Source: JAUYIV01 sp040882645
GTDB taxonomy: Bacteria > Actinomycetota > Acidimicrobiia > Spongiisociales > UBA11373
Direction: 5' to 3'
Assembly (NCBI GenBank): GCA_040882645.1
Contig: JBBEAX010000085.1
Span: 1-64,000, forward strand
DNA length: 64,000 nt
The position numbers and the translations under genes are program-made. Under the pieces are notes generated by a model. The model saw only the letters and a program-made list of their open reading frames with translations. It made no database searches and was not told the DNA's origin. Shown here piece after piece: positions 26,060 to 34,029 of the stretch (the first letter of the stretch is position 1; every line of letters starts with the position of its first letter).

Positions 26060-26533
26060 TCAGGCCTCCAGGCTGGCGGGTAGCGAGGCCGCTGGTTCCA
26101 CTGTTTCCGGGAACAGCCTGAGGATGTCGCCCTCGAGCTCCTGCTGAACGGGGCCGACGGCGATGCCGAAAACACCCTGGCCACGGCGGAAGACGTCGAC
26201 GAGCTCGTCGGCGCTGTGGGCCACGTAGATCGTGGTGCCGTCCGACAGCAGGGTGACCTCTTCGAGCGGAGTCCGGCTTTGGAGCTGGTCGCGCAGCAGG
26301 TCCATGGCCTGGCGGATCTTCTTGAGGCTCATCCCCGCATCGAGGAGTCGCTTCACTACCCGGAGCTGGACGATGTCTCCGAAGGCGTAGAGTCGCTGCG
26401 ATCCCGAGCCGCTGGCGGTCTGCAGAGAGGGCTTGAGAAGGTCGGTGCGTGCCCAATAGTCGAGTTGCCGATAGGTGATCCCAACGATCTTGCAGACCTG
26501 CGGGGCGCGATACCCCTGTTGTACGTCAGCCAC
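26060..26533 (-). CDS. MerR-family transcriptional regulator
   Basis: The 157-residue protein has an N-terminal winged-helix with ITYRQLDYWARTDLL (18-32) and SQRLYAFGDIVQL, the standard MerR DNA-binding block. It is followed by a helical segment and a C-terminal part without cysteine sensor sites. Together with the DUF151 gene and the FHA/MerR pair nearby, it matches the mycobacterial cluster Rv1827-Rv1830, where this would be the Rv1830 counterpart. A palindrome at 26572-26585 lies 39 bp upstream of the start and could be its operator. Confidence 0.9.
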   Translation of the reverse strand: MADVQQGYRAPQVCKIVGITYRQLDYWARTDLLKPSLQTASGSGSQRLYAFGDIVQLRVVKRLLDAGMSLKKIRQAMDLLRDQLQSRTPLEEVTLLSDGTTIYVAHSADELVDVFRRGQGVFGIAVGPVQQELEGDILRLFPETVEPAASLPASLEA

Positions 26534-26571
26534 GACGCCTCCTGACCTTCCCAGAGCTTACACCACCGTAA

Positions 26572-26585
26572 TTCCCGAACGGGAA
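26572..26585. promoter_or_regulatory. Palindrome upstream of MerR gene, candidate operator
   Basis: TTCCCG and CGGGAA flank a central AA. The palindrome sits 39 bp upstream of the MerR start codon, in the expected promoter region. Autoregulation through such dyads is usual for MerR proteins. No convincing -35/-10 pair could be assigned. Confidence 0.4.
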
Positions 26586-26633
26586 CTACCGACATGAAGT
26601 TAGGAAGCGCGACGGGTGGTTGTCAACAACCCC

Positions 26634-26642
26634 TGTGGATAA
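26634..26642 (-). promoter_or_regulatory. DnaA-box-like 9-mer
   Basis: TGTGGATAA, an exact DnaA-box complement, lies about 100 bp upstream of the MerR start and next to the intergenic repeat. It could be a chance match. Confidence 0.3.
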
Positions 26643-26722
26643 AGAGCCAAGAATCAAGAGTCAAGTAGCAAGAATCAAGAACAAGAATCCGGTCTTGGCT
26701 CTTGAATCTTGACTCTTGGCTC
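26643..26722. repeat. Inverted AAGAATCAAGA-type repeat, candidate terminator region
   Basis: GAGCCAAGAATCAAGAG at the left end and CTCTTGGCTC at the right end lie in opposite orientation. The arms are about 22 bp with about two mismatches, and more units lie between. The right arm begins at the stop codon of the DUF151 gene, so a long hairpin could form in its 3' untranslated region. The internal 19-bp piece at 26662-26680 is identical to 16368-16386. Confidence 0.65.
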
Positions 26723-27209
26723 AGGATCCAAAGTCTTCGGGGGTGACGTCCTGGAGGAACGAGCGGAAGCGAGCGACCTCGTTCTCCTCGTCCTCGTCGC
26801 GGATCTCCACGCCGGCTTCGTCCAGGACCGCCGGAAGTACCGAGATCGTGGCTCCGGTGCGAGCGGCGAGTGCGATCGAGTCCGAGGGTCGGGCGGACAC
26901 GACGATCTCGTCGCCGTCCCGGACCAGCACGAGGTCGGCGTAGTAGATGCCGTCGCGCAGTTCGGTGACCACCACCCGGTCGACCCTGGCTCCGAGCGCC
27001 GCGGTGATCTCGGCCAGCAGATCGTGAGTCATCGGCCGCTGAGGCTCCACCCCCTCGATGGCGAGGGCAATTGCCGTCGCCTCGTTGGTCCCGATCCAGA
27101 TGGGGAGGAACCGGGTACCGCCGATCTCGCGCAGCAGGGCGATCGGAGTGTTGGTCGGCAGCTCGATCCGCACTCCCACCAGCTCGACGGGGATGCTCTC
27201 GTTGGTCAC
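26721..27209 (-). CDS. Bifunctional nuclease family protein (DUF151)
   Basis: The 162-residue protein carries LPIWIGTNEATAIALAIEG (34-52) followed by a PRPMTHDLL-type block, the diagnostic core of the DUF151 bifunctional nuclease family. A DNase/RNase activity has been described for plant members; the bacterial role is not settled. The C-terminal tail is strongly acidic. The start is a GTG (MTNES). It is the Rv1829 counterpart in this regulatory cluster and is 4 bp from the hpt stop. Confidence 0.9.
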   Translation of the reverse strand: MTNESIPVELVGVRIELPTNTPIALLREIGGTRFLPIWIGTNEATAIALAIEGVEPQRPMTHDLLAEITAALGARVDRVVVTELRDGIYYADLVLVRDGDEIVVSARPSDSIALAARTGATISVLPAVLDEAGVEIRDEDEENEVARFRSFLQDVTPEDFGS

Positions 27210-27213
27210 CCGG

Positions 27214-27786
27214 TCAGACTATCACTGGCCCCTCGAAGACCGCGCGGGCCAGGACCCCCGGATCGTCTCGAAACTCGGCGAGATCCAGCACCGCCCACAG
27301 TGACGGCACATTGCGGTAGCGGCCATCCCAGTCGAGCCCGTATCCGAGCAGGAACTCGTCTCCCACCTCGAAACCGCGATAGGCGAGATCCACGTCCACG
27401 ATGCGCCGGGTGGTCTTGTCGAGCAGTGTGGCGGTCGCCAGCGACGCCGGGCCCCGCGTCTCGAGCAGCCCGAGCAGATAACTCAGGGTGAGGCCGGTGT
27501 CCACCACGTCCTCGACGACGATCACATCGCGTCCGGCGATCGAGGTCGCAGAGTCCATGGCGATCCCCACCCTCCCCTCATCGCCGAACCGGGTGAGGCT
27601 CAGGAAGTCGATCTCGACTTCTGGCGGCAGGTGGCGCGAGAGGTCGGCGAGGAAGGGAACTGCGCCGTTGAGGACACCAAGCAACACGGGCTCGCGGCCC
27701 CGGTAGTCGGCGCCGATCTCCTTCCCCAGCTCGGCGACGCGGTCCATCAGCGCCTGCTGGGTCACCACCTCGGTGAGAACGCTCAC
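27214..27786 (-). CDS. hpt: Hypoxanthine phosphoribosyltransferase
   Basis: This cytoplasmic salvage enzyme joins hypoxanthine or guanine to PRPP. The PRPP-binding loop VVEDVVDTGLTL is present (near 91-102), with the early GVLNGAVPF flexible-loop region and a DEFLLGYGLDW base-binding end. Length 190 residues is normal. Its ATG overlaps the stop of the carboxypeptidase gene (ATGA). In this genome it sits inside the DUF151/MerR cluster rather than next to ftsH/tilS. Confidence 0.94.
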   Translation of the reverse strand: MSVLTEVVTQQALMDRVAELGKEIGADYRGREPVLLGVLNGAVPFLADLSRHLPPEVEIDFLSLTRFGDEGRVGIAMDSATSIAGRDVIVVEDVVDTGLTLSYLLGLLETRGPASLATATLLDKTTRRIVDVDLAYRGFEVGDEFLLGYGLDWDGRYRNVPSLWAVLDLAEFRDDPGVLARAVFEGPVIV

Positions 27787-28820
27787 GCGCCACCTCCCAG
27801 GACCACCGGCAGCAGGAGCCTGAAGGCGGTGTCAAGGGAATCCGTCAGAGGAGTGCTGGTCGCGGACCCAGGGTTTCCGCCGTCGAGCGGCCCGGCTGCG
27901 GCGATTCGAGGGAGGTACCACTCGGGGAGGTCGATCGTGAGATCCGTCCCCGACGCCGCGGCGAAGAAGCGGTCACGGGGCCCGAGGGCAGTCTGTCCCC
28001 ATGCGATCAACTCGCGTGTCATCTGCCTCCGGTTGCGCGAGCCGAGAACCACCACGAGGTAGCTGTCGTCCTGGCCCACGGTGTACGACAGGAAGGTCTG
28101 TCCGGCCGCCAGGGTGTCCCCAGTCTTCAGGCCATAGAGCCCGGGAAAGATGCCAAGGTCACGGTTGGTAGCGGTCAGCTCCATCGGTCGCCCGCCGGGA
28201 TCGAAGGAGGTCGCCTTGATCCTCGAGAGTCGCAGTATCTCCGGATAGGCCAGCCCGGCGCGGCCGAGATAGATGAGGTCGCGGGCGGTCGACAGGTGGC
28301 CGGCGGTGTCGAGGCCATGGGGGTTGACGAATACCGTGCGGGTCATTCCCAGGGCCGCCGCCCTCTCGTTCATCAGCGCGATGAAGGCGGGGAGGTTGCC
28401 GGAGACATGTTCGGCGAGGGCCACCGCGGCATCGTTGCCGGACTGCACCAGAATGTTCACCATCAGGTCGCGGACGGTCCATACCTCGCCCTGTCGGACG
28501 TCGGGTTGACCGACGAAGCCGATGGGGGTGGCGTCGGCGGTGGCACTGATCACGACCGTGTTGGTGAGGGCCGCCCGTTCGGCCACCAGGATCGCCGTCA
28601 TCAGCTTGGTGATAGAGGCAGGAGCCCGTTGGGTGTCCGGGTTGAAGGAGCCGAGTTCGGCATCCTCTTCCACCGACCACACCATCCACGAGGTCGCATC
28701 CACCGTGGGGGGCGCCTCTATGGGAAAACAAACCATCGGAGGCGTCGGCACCTGAATGGGTCGTAGGCCGTTCGACGGGCCGAGCGCCGTAGCGAGGGCG
28801 AGCGCGGCAAGGAACGACAT
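27783..28820 (-). CDS. D-alanyl-D-alanine carboxypeptidase (PBP5-type)
   Basis: This serine peptidase trims the terminal D-Ala from peptidoglycan stem peptides outside the membrane. The three active-site motifs are present: S69-I-T-K72 (SxxK), SGN (127-129) and KTG (232-234). A short hydrophobic N-terminus serves as signal or anchor, and the C-terminus ends in LLLPVVLGGGA, a second weak hydrophobic segment. At 345 residues it lacks the C-terminal beta domain of E. coli PBP5. The stop overlaps hpt and the start shares one base with the upstream MerR stop. Confidence 0.93.
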   Translation of the reverse strand: MSFLAALALATALGPSNGLRPIQVPTPPMVCFPIEAPPTVDATSWMVWSVEEDAELGSFNPDTQRAPASITKLMTAILVAERAALTNTVVISATADATPIGFVGQPDVRQGEVWTVRDLMVNILVQSGNDAAVALAEHVSGNLPAFIALMNERAAALGMTRTVFVNPHGLDTAGHLSTARDLIYLGRAGLAYPEILRLSRIKATSFDPGGRPMELTATNRDLGIFPGLYGLKTGDTLAAGQTFLSYTVGQDDSYLVVVLGSRNRRQMTRELIAWGQTALGPRDRFFAAASGTDLTIDLPEWYLPRIAAAGPLDGGNPGSATSTPLTDSLDTAFRLLLPVVLGGGA

Positions 28821-29509
28821 CAGCGGCCCAGTGTCTCGCGCAGCTCCGACCTCACCAGGGCCTCCTGCATCTCGCGGGCCGCCTGGGCGACGTCGGCGAG
28901 GACCTCAGCCGCCTGACGGCGGCTGGCTGGGCTGGCATGGCGCAGCAGAGGGCCTACCAGCTGGCGGAAGAGGTCCACCTCCCGGTTGGCGGCGAGCCGG
29001 ATGCCTCGCAAATGCCGCGCCTCGAGCCCGTGGGTGATCAGGCGATGGGCGGCCTGCACCACCGCCAGATCCTCGTCCGTGAACTCGGCCGGACCCTCTG
29101 ACTGCATCTCGAGCACCCCGTGCTCGATCAGCTCGTCGACCAATCCAACCGGCACTCCGGCGGAGCGCGCCAGTTCATCCCGATCGAGCCTGATCTCGGA
29201 CGCGGCGAAGTAGGTTTCCGGTGGCGGACCGGCGGAAGGCGCCATCGTCGGCTCCTCGCCCCGCTCCCAGGCGCTCAGTTTCCCCTTGATGACGCGGAGC
29301 GGGAGGAAGTGGTCGCGCTGCTGGCGGAGGATGTAGCGCACCCGCTCGACGTCGACCTCGCGGTAGGAGCGATACCCCGAAGCGGTTCGCGGGGGATGAA
29401 TTAGACCTTCGCTCTCGAGGAAACGGAGCTTCGAGATCGTCACAGAGGGGAACTCGCCCTGAAGAAGATCGGCGACGTCTCCGATGGTCAAGTGCTTCTG
29501 TTTGGTCAT
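28820..29509 (-). CDS. MerR-family regulator, FtsR-like
   Basis: The 229-residue protein starts MTKQKHLTIGDVADLL and includes ISKLRFLESEGLI and SGYRSYREVDVERVRYIL, a MerR winged-helix domain. A long helical C-terminal region follows, as in FtsR (Rv1828-type) regulators that control ftsZ in corynebacteria. The assignment rests on context: it directly follows the GarA-like FHA gene (ATGA overlap), as in mycobacteria. The regulatory target here is not visible. Confidence 0.88.
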   Translation of the reverse strand: MTKQKHLTIGDVADLLQGEFPSVTISKLRFLESEGLIHPPRTASGYRSYREVDVERVRYILRQQRDHFLPLRVIKGKLSAWERGEEPTMAPSAGPPPETYFAASEIRLDRDELARSAGVPVGLVDELIEHGVLEMQSEGPAEFTDEDLAVVQAAHRLITHGLEARHLRGIRLAANREVDLFRQLVGPLLRHASPASRRQAAEVLADVAQAAREMQEALVRSELRETLGR

Positions 29510-29937
29510 GCGCCGCGAGCCACCACCAGGTGGAAGCGACCAATGATCACTTCGTCCCCCGGCTCGAGGGCGGCTCCCTCGGTGCGCCGGGCATTCACGT
29601 AGGTTCCGTTGGTCGATCCACGGTCGCGCACCCACAGGTGCCCGCCTTCGACGACGAACTCGGCGTGCTGACGCGACACGGTGACGTCGTCGAGGAAGAT
29701 CGGCGCCTGCGGATCTCGTCCCGCCGCGGTTGTCCCCTCGGGGAGGCTCCAATGGAAGCCGCGCTGGGGACCCGAGGCCACGATCAGCGCGTAACCGGCG
29801 AGGCCGGGAATTCCGGCCGCTGCCTCGCGGTCTCGGAGCGAGTGGATCTCAGCAAAGGGATCGATCTGTTCGGTGCGATCGCGGTCCTCGTCAGAGGAAC
29901 TGTCGTCGTCCGGGACCGGCGGAGGGTTGTCGGGCAC
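29506..29937 (-). CDS. FHA-domain protein, GarA/OdhI-like
   Basis: This 143-residue protein has a C-terminal FHA domain with AAGRDPQAPIFLDDVTVSRQHAEF (written here across residues about 70-93), and later RDRGSTNGTYVN, the phosphothreonine-binding loops. GarA/OdhI controls 2-oxoglutarate dehydrogenase and glutamate metabolism after phosphorylation of an N-terminal ETTSVF motif. Here the N-terminal tail is acidic and has only DRTEQIDPF with T22, so the classical motif is absent or altered. The gene lies between gcvH and the FtsR-like MerR, as in mycobacteria. GTG start. Confidence 0.88.
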   Translation of the reverse strand: MPDNPPPVPDDDSSSDEDRDRTEQIDPFAEIHSLRDREAAAGIPGLAGYALIVASGPQRGFHWSLPEGTTAAGRDPQAPIFLDDVTVSRQHAEFVVEGGHLWVRDRGSTNGTYVNARRTEGAALEPGDEVIIGRFHLVVARGA

Positions 29938-30045
29938 CCCGTCATCGTACCGCTCGTCTACTCGATAGACGGTGGACTCTCAACTCGAGGTCGAACCAAC
30001 CGGGGACCGTTGGGCCACCCCGACCCGCCGATCGACTGATGGGAT

Positions 30046-30423
30046 CTAGGCGATCAGCGCCCGGTAGCCCCCATGGTCGAGGAGGCTCTCGAAGGCGGAG
30101 GCGTCGTCGGGTTGGAGCACGATGAACCATCCGTCGCCGTAGGGGTCCTGGTTGATGATCTCGGGCGAGGACGTGAGGGCGCTGTTGACCCGTACGACCA
30201 TGCCGGCCATTGGGGCGTATATCTCCGCCAGGGACTTGGTCGATTCGACCTCCGCGAACCGTTCCCCGGAACCGATCCGGTTGCCGACCGCGGGCAGGTT
30301 GATGAACACCACGTCACCTAGTGCATCCTGGGCGTAGTCGGTGATGCCGACTCGCACGTTCCCCTCCTCGAGCAGCGCCCATTCGTGCTGGTCCGTATAC
30401 CGACGGTCTTCGGGAACGTTCAC
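30046..30423 (-). CDS. gcvH: Glycine cleavage system H protein
   Basis: GcvH carries the aminomethyl group on a lipoyl arm between GcvP, GcvT and the L protein. The lipoylated lysine is K63 in VESTKSLAEIYAP. The GTG start at 30423 has GGAG several bases upstream and gives a 125-residue protein of normal size. A long upstream extension of the frame is not coding. It heads the FHA/MerR cluster and is separated from gcvT-gcvP by 5 kb. Confidence 0.95.
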   Translation of the reverse strand: MNVPEDRRYTDQHEWALLEEGNVRVGITDYAQDALGDVVFINLPAVGNRIGSGERFAEVESTKSLAEIYAPMAGMVVRVNSALTSSPEIINQDPYGDGWFIVLQPDDASAFESLLDHGGYRALIA

Positions 30424-30524
30424 CCACTTCTCCTGGCTTGATGTCCGTATCGCAGGATACCGACCGGCACACGGCCACCGGGTCGCCGGCGGCGGTCTAA
30501 GGGGGTGAGCGAATAGGTCGCTGC

Positions 30525-31073
30525 CTATCGGCTCTTGTCGTGCAGGGCCCGGCGGACGTCTCCGGCGTACTGCACGGCGACGACGTAGTAGAGCATTAGT
30601 GAGGGGATCACCACGACCCATGCAAACCAGGCCCACGGGTCGGCACCGGTGCCCGCGTACATGTAGAAGGCCGGGATCGCGAAGTAGAGACCGAAAGTAG
30701 CCACCTTGCCCAGCCGACGGACGTCGAGACGCCCGCGACCAGCGATGGCAACCAGCACCGCCCCGATGGCCACCATGGCCTCGCGTGCGATGAGCAGTGC
30801 GGCGATGAGCCATGGGAGTGCCCCCGAGATCCAACCGACGATCACCGCCGCGGCCACGGCCAGGCGGTCGGCGAACGGATCGAGCACCTTTCCCACCGCA
30901 GACACCTGATCGAGGCGGCGTGCCAGGTACCCGTCAACCCAATCGGTGGCTCCGATGAAGCCGAGCAGGAGCGAAGCGCCCGTGTATTCGTCTCTGCCAA
31001 GCACCAACCACACGAAGACGGGTACCAGAAGTACCCGGACGAAGCTCACTGCGTTGGGGAGCGTGAAGATCAC
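30525..31073 (-). CDS. CDP-alcohol phosphatidyltransferase (PgsA-like)
   Basis: This membrane enzyme would move a phosphatidyl group from CDP-diacylglycerol to an alcohol such as glycerol-3-phosphate. The family signature is complete: D-W-V-D-G-Y-L-A-R-R, then G and D-P-F-A-D spaced as in DGx2ARx8Gx3Dx3D (about residues 44-67). Several hydrophobic helices follow. At 182 residues it is the length of PgsA. The acceptor alcohol cannot be fixed from sequence. The start overlaps the stop of the upstream gene. Confidence 0.88.
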   Translation of the reverse strand: MIFTLPNAVSFVRVLLVPVFVWLVLGRDEYTGASLLLGFIGATDWVDGYLARRLDQVSAVGKVLDPFADRLAVAAAVIVGWISGALPWLIAALLIAREAMVAIGAVLVAIAGRGRLDVRRLGKVATFGLYFAIPAFYMYAGTGADPWAWFAWVVVIPSLMLYYVVAVQYAGDVRRALHDKSR

Positions 31074-31477
31074 TGCGCCGGACGGACCCGGAACGGGATG
31101 CGAGCCAACTCGGCACCTTCCTGCTCCACCACGAAGACATAGCCGCCCTCTCGCGGGAATCGCACGTTGCCGAAAGCGCCGACCAGTGGGACGACGGTCG
31201 ACGCTCCTGCCGGAAGCGACGATGGTGCTCCGACCCGCAGGTTGCCCTGCGACTCGATTCCCAATTCCGCTCCGTCCTCGTCGAGCAGGATGATTCGCAA
31301 TGGCAGGTCCCGGTTGCGATCACCGGGGCCGACCTCCGCCACGAGCACAACTGCCAGACTCCGGTACACGACGGGGAACGAGCGGGCGGTGATCGTGTCG
31401 AATGCTCCACCTAAGACATACAACTTGCCCGCAGTGACCTGAGCGGCATCGGCCAGCATCGCCGACGTGAGCCTCAT
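31070..31477 (-). CDS. DUF6941-like protein
   Basis: The 135-residue protein contains ADAAQVTAGKLYVLGGAFDTI near its start (interrupted here for length), a pattern I associate with the DUF6941 family. It continues with beta-rich sequence ending FVVEQEGAELARIPFRV. Function unknown. It is coupled to the pgsA-like gene by an ATGA overlap and has no signal peptide. Confidence 0.68.
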   Translation of the reverse strand: MRLTSAMLADAAQVTAGKLYVLGGAFDTITARSFPVVYRSLAVVLVAEVGPGDRNRDLPLRIILLDEDGAELGIESQGNLRVGAPSSLPAGASTVVPLVGAFGNVRFPREGGYVFVVEQEGAELARIPFRVRPAQ

Positions 31478-31649
31478 CGCGAAGACTCCTCCAGGGTGTC
31501 GATGCGGTCCTCAGGAGCTCTCACTCGAATCCGGCGAGTTCCCAAGTGGGTGTCCCGGGAACGGACGCTGTCATCTCGGTCGAGCGTTCCGCCGTAAAGA
31601 TGGTCGGTCCCCCGCAGCATGGCCGGACTGTAGTTGCCGACCGAGGGGG

Positions 31650-32294
31650 CTACCCCTCGGCGGCCTGCCATGTTGCCGAGTCCTGGATCGCGCGCTGTGC
31701 CTGGAGAAACAACCCGGCATGCACTTGCAAGCTGTCGAGCAGACCGGCCAGATCAATGGTTCCCCAGTCGACCGCTTCGGCGGTTGCCCGGTCGACTTCG
31801 AGCACGGTGAGGCCCGGAGGCGGAGTATCGCCCTCGAACTCAAACGGCTCCTGGCACACGTCGAACGACTCGAGACCGGGCCAGGTGTCGAATACCGCCG
31901 GGAGAAACACCCGGGCGACCGGAACCAGCTCCGCGGCGTAATCATCAGGTGACTTGGCGGCGAGTGGCGTGAGGTAAACGGCGAGGTGGGTGGCTTCGGG
32001 CGACTCCTCATACGTCTCGAGGTCGATGAGGGCGGCTCGCCCGAGCCGGTAGCCGAGAGGCTCCACGAGGGGATCGAAAATCGCGGCGAGAGTGTCGAAA
32101 TCCGCCGGCGGCAGGTCAGTGCCCCCGGAGGGAAGTGTCGGAGTCACGGTGGTGGGCGCAGGAACAGTTGACGACGTCGACGCGGGAAGCCCGGTGGTCG
32201 TCGAGGGGGCGTCGGTGGTCGATGACGGTGAGCCTGCGCCGTCTCCGCAACTGGCGAGGACAACGAGCAGGAATACCGCGGCGAGAATGCGCAT
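31650..32294 (-). CDS. Putative lipoprotein with Ser/Thr-rich linker
   Basis: A short signal ends in the lipobox LVVLASC, followed by about 40 residues of Ser/Thr/Pro linker and a 150-residue globular domain without a recognised family. The mature protein is likely anchored to the outer membrane face by its Cys. The 172 bp between its stop and the DUF6941-like start show no gene. It is divergent from the Septum_form-like lipoprotein, with 49 bp between starts. Confidence 0.78.
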   Translation of the reverse strand: MRILAAVFLLVVLASCGDGAGSPSSTTDAPSTTTGLPASTSSTVPAPTTVTPTLPSGGTDLPPADFDTLAAIFDPLVEPLGYRLGRAALIDLETYEESPEATHLAVYLTPLAAKSPDDYAAELVPVARVFLPAVFDTWPGLESFDVCQEPFEFEGDTPPPGLTVLEVDRATAEAVDWGTIDLAGLLDSLQVHAGLFLQAQRAIQDSATWQAAEG

Positions 32295-32343
32295 CGTCGG
32301 GGATCATAACCCGGCGGTGCAATACACTCGTTGAGGCCCAAAA

Positions 32344-32826
32344 GTGAGCAACCCCATGCGGCTGGTGAGAATTGCGATGCTGCTGACCCTCGTCGCGGCT
32401 GCGTGCGGCGACGATTCGGCGAGCCGTGACGAGTTCGGGAGGGTCGATCGTCCCCAAGAGCTCGCGGTTCCTGAGTTGCAAACCGGCGACTGCTTCAAGG
32501 ATCCAGAAGCCGATCAGCTGGGGGCGATGGAAGTGGTCGAGGTGGTGCCGTGCGAGCACCCCCACGACACCGAGATCTTCTACTCCTTCACGCTCACGGC
32601 AGGTGAAATGCCGGACGTCGATACGATGAGGGAACTGGCTGCCGGGCAGTGCTTTCCGGCCTTCGATGCCTTCGTGGGCATCCAATTCGAGCTATCCGCC
32701 CTCGATGTGTTTCCTCTCACGCCGACCCCGCAGCAATGGGACGACGGGCACCGCACGGTGCACTGCGTGCTCTTCAATTACGACCTGAGCGAGCTGGTCG
32801 GTTCCGCCCGCGGCACCGCACGATGA
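32344..32826 (+). CDS. Septum_form-like lipoprotein
   Basis: The 160-residue product (GTG start) has a signal peptide ending in LVAAACG, a plausible lipobox. The rest shows GDCFKDP, VVEVVPCEHPHDTEIF and later GQCFPAF and HRTVHCVLF. That Cys-rich pattern matches septum-formation-type domains found in many actinobacterial lipoproteins. It could act outside the membrane in envelope processes, but the name is historical and the function unproven. It is convergent with kbl at 12 bp. Confidence 0.78.
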   Translation: MSNPMRLVRIAMLLTLVAAACGDDSASRDEFGRVDRPQELAVPELQTGDCFKDPEADQLGAMEVVEVVPCEHPHDTEIFYSFTLTAGEMPDVDTMRELAAGQCFPAFDAFVGIQFELSALDVFPLTPTPQQWDDGHRTVHCVLFNYDLSELVGSARGTAR

Positions 32827-32838
32827 CCTGAGGGTCGG

Positions 32839-34029
32839 TTAGGAAACCACTCCGAGTGACTGTCCAACCAGGCGAAAGGCCTCGACACACCGGTCGAGAT
32901 CTTCGTCGGTATGTCCTGCCGACACCATCGCCCTGATCCTCGCGGTCCCCCGCGGCACGGTCGGGTAGGCGATCGCCTGGGCGAACACCGACTGCTCCTC
33001 GAACAGCTGGCGGGAGAACCCCTGAGCCACTACCTCGTCTCCCAGGATCACCGGGGTGATCGGGGTCTGAGTGTGTCCCGTATCGAAACCGAGCGACTGC
33101 AGAGCGCTCCGGAACCGTTCGGCATTGGCCCACAATCGGTCGACCAGTTCGGTCGACCCCTCCATCACATCGACGGCGGCGATGCACGCAGCCGCGTCGG
33201 GGGGCGTGACCGCTGACGAGAAGAGAAAGGGTCGCGCCCTCTGGCGGAGCCAGTCGACCAGCACCCGGGAACCGGCGACGTACCCCCCCATCACCCCGAA
33301 CGCCTTGGACATCGTGCCCACTTCCACTTCGACCCGTCCGTGGAGGCCGAAGTGGTCGACGATGCCGCGGCCACCAGTGCCGAGCACCCCCTCACCATGA
33401 GCATCGTCGACCATCACCATGGCCTCGTGTCGATCGGCCGCAGCGACGATGTCGTCGAGCGGGGCGATGTCCCCGTCCATCGAGAACACGCCGTCGGTGA
33501 TGACGAGTATCCGGTTGGCTCCAGCCTCCCGCGCCTCTGTGAGCGCCCGGTCGAGATCGTCCACGTCAGTGTGCTGGTACACGAACCGCGCGGCTTTGCA
33601 GAGCCGAACTCCGTCGACGATGGAGGCGTGGTTGAGTGCGTCCGACACCACGGCATCCCCTTCGCCCACGAGAGCCGCGACCGTGCCGAGGTTCGCCACG
33701 AAGCCCGACTGCAGCGATATGGCCGCCTCGACCCCCTTGAACCGAGCGAGCCGTTGCTCGAGCTCGGTGTGGATCGCCATCGTGCCGGCGATGCTCCTGA
33801 CGGCGCCGGGGCCGACCCCGTGTCGGTCGAGCGCAGCCTTCGCGGCCGCCACCAGCCGCGGGTCGTTGGCCAGGCCCAGGTAGTTGTTGGAGCAGAAGTT
33901 GAGAACCCTCCTTCCGTCGATGTCGAGCCAGGGGCCCTGGGCGCCGTCGATCTGGCGGATGGTGTTGTAGAGACCCTGCTGCTTCAGCGTGTCGATCTCG
34001 TCGCGCAAGAACCCGATCTTGTCGGTCAC
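32839..34029 (-). CDS. kbl: Glycine C-acetyltransferase (2-amino-3-ketobutyrate CoA ligase)
   Basis: This PLP enzyme splits 2-amino-3-ketobutyrate with CoA into glycine and acetyl-CoA, the second step of threonine degradation. The PLP lysine is K242 in GTMSKAFGVMGGY, with DDAHGEG (208-214) binding the cofactor. Length 396 residues is standard. The GTG start overlaps the tdh stop (GTGA), so both enzymes are made together. The glycine product links to the gcv genes 8 kb away. Confidence 0.93.
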   Translation of the reverse strand: MTDKIGFLRDEIDTLKQQGLYNTIRQIDGAQGPWLDIDGRRVLNFCSNNYLGLANDPRLVAAAKAALDRHGVGPGAVRSIAGTMAIHTELEQRLARFKGVEAAISLQSGFVANLGTVAALVGEGDAVVSDALNHASIVDGVRLCKAARFVYQHTDVDDLDRALTEAREAGANRILVITDGVFSMDGDIAPLDDIVAAADRHEAMVMVDDAHGEGVLGTGGRGIVDHFGLHGRVEVEVGTMSKAFGVMGGYVAGSRVLVDWLRQRARPFLFSSAVTPPDAAACIAAVDVMEGSTELVDRLWANAERFRSALQSLGFDTGHTQTPITPVILGDEVVAQGFSRQLFEEQSVFAQAIAYPTVPRGTARIRAMVSAGHTDEDLDRCVEAFRLVGQSLGVVS

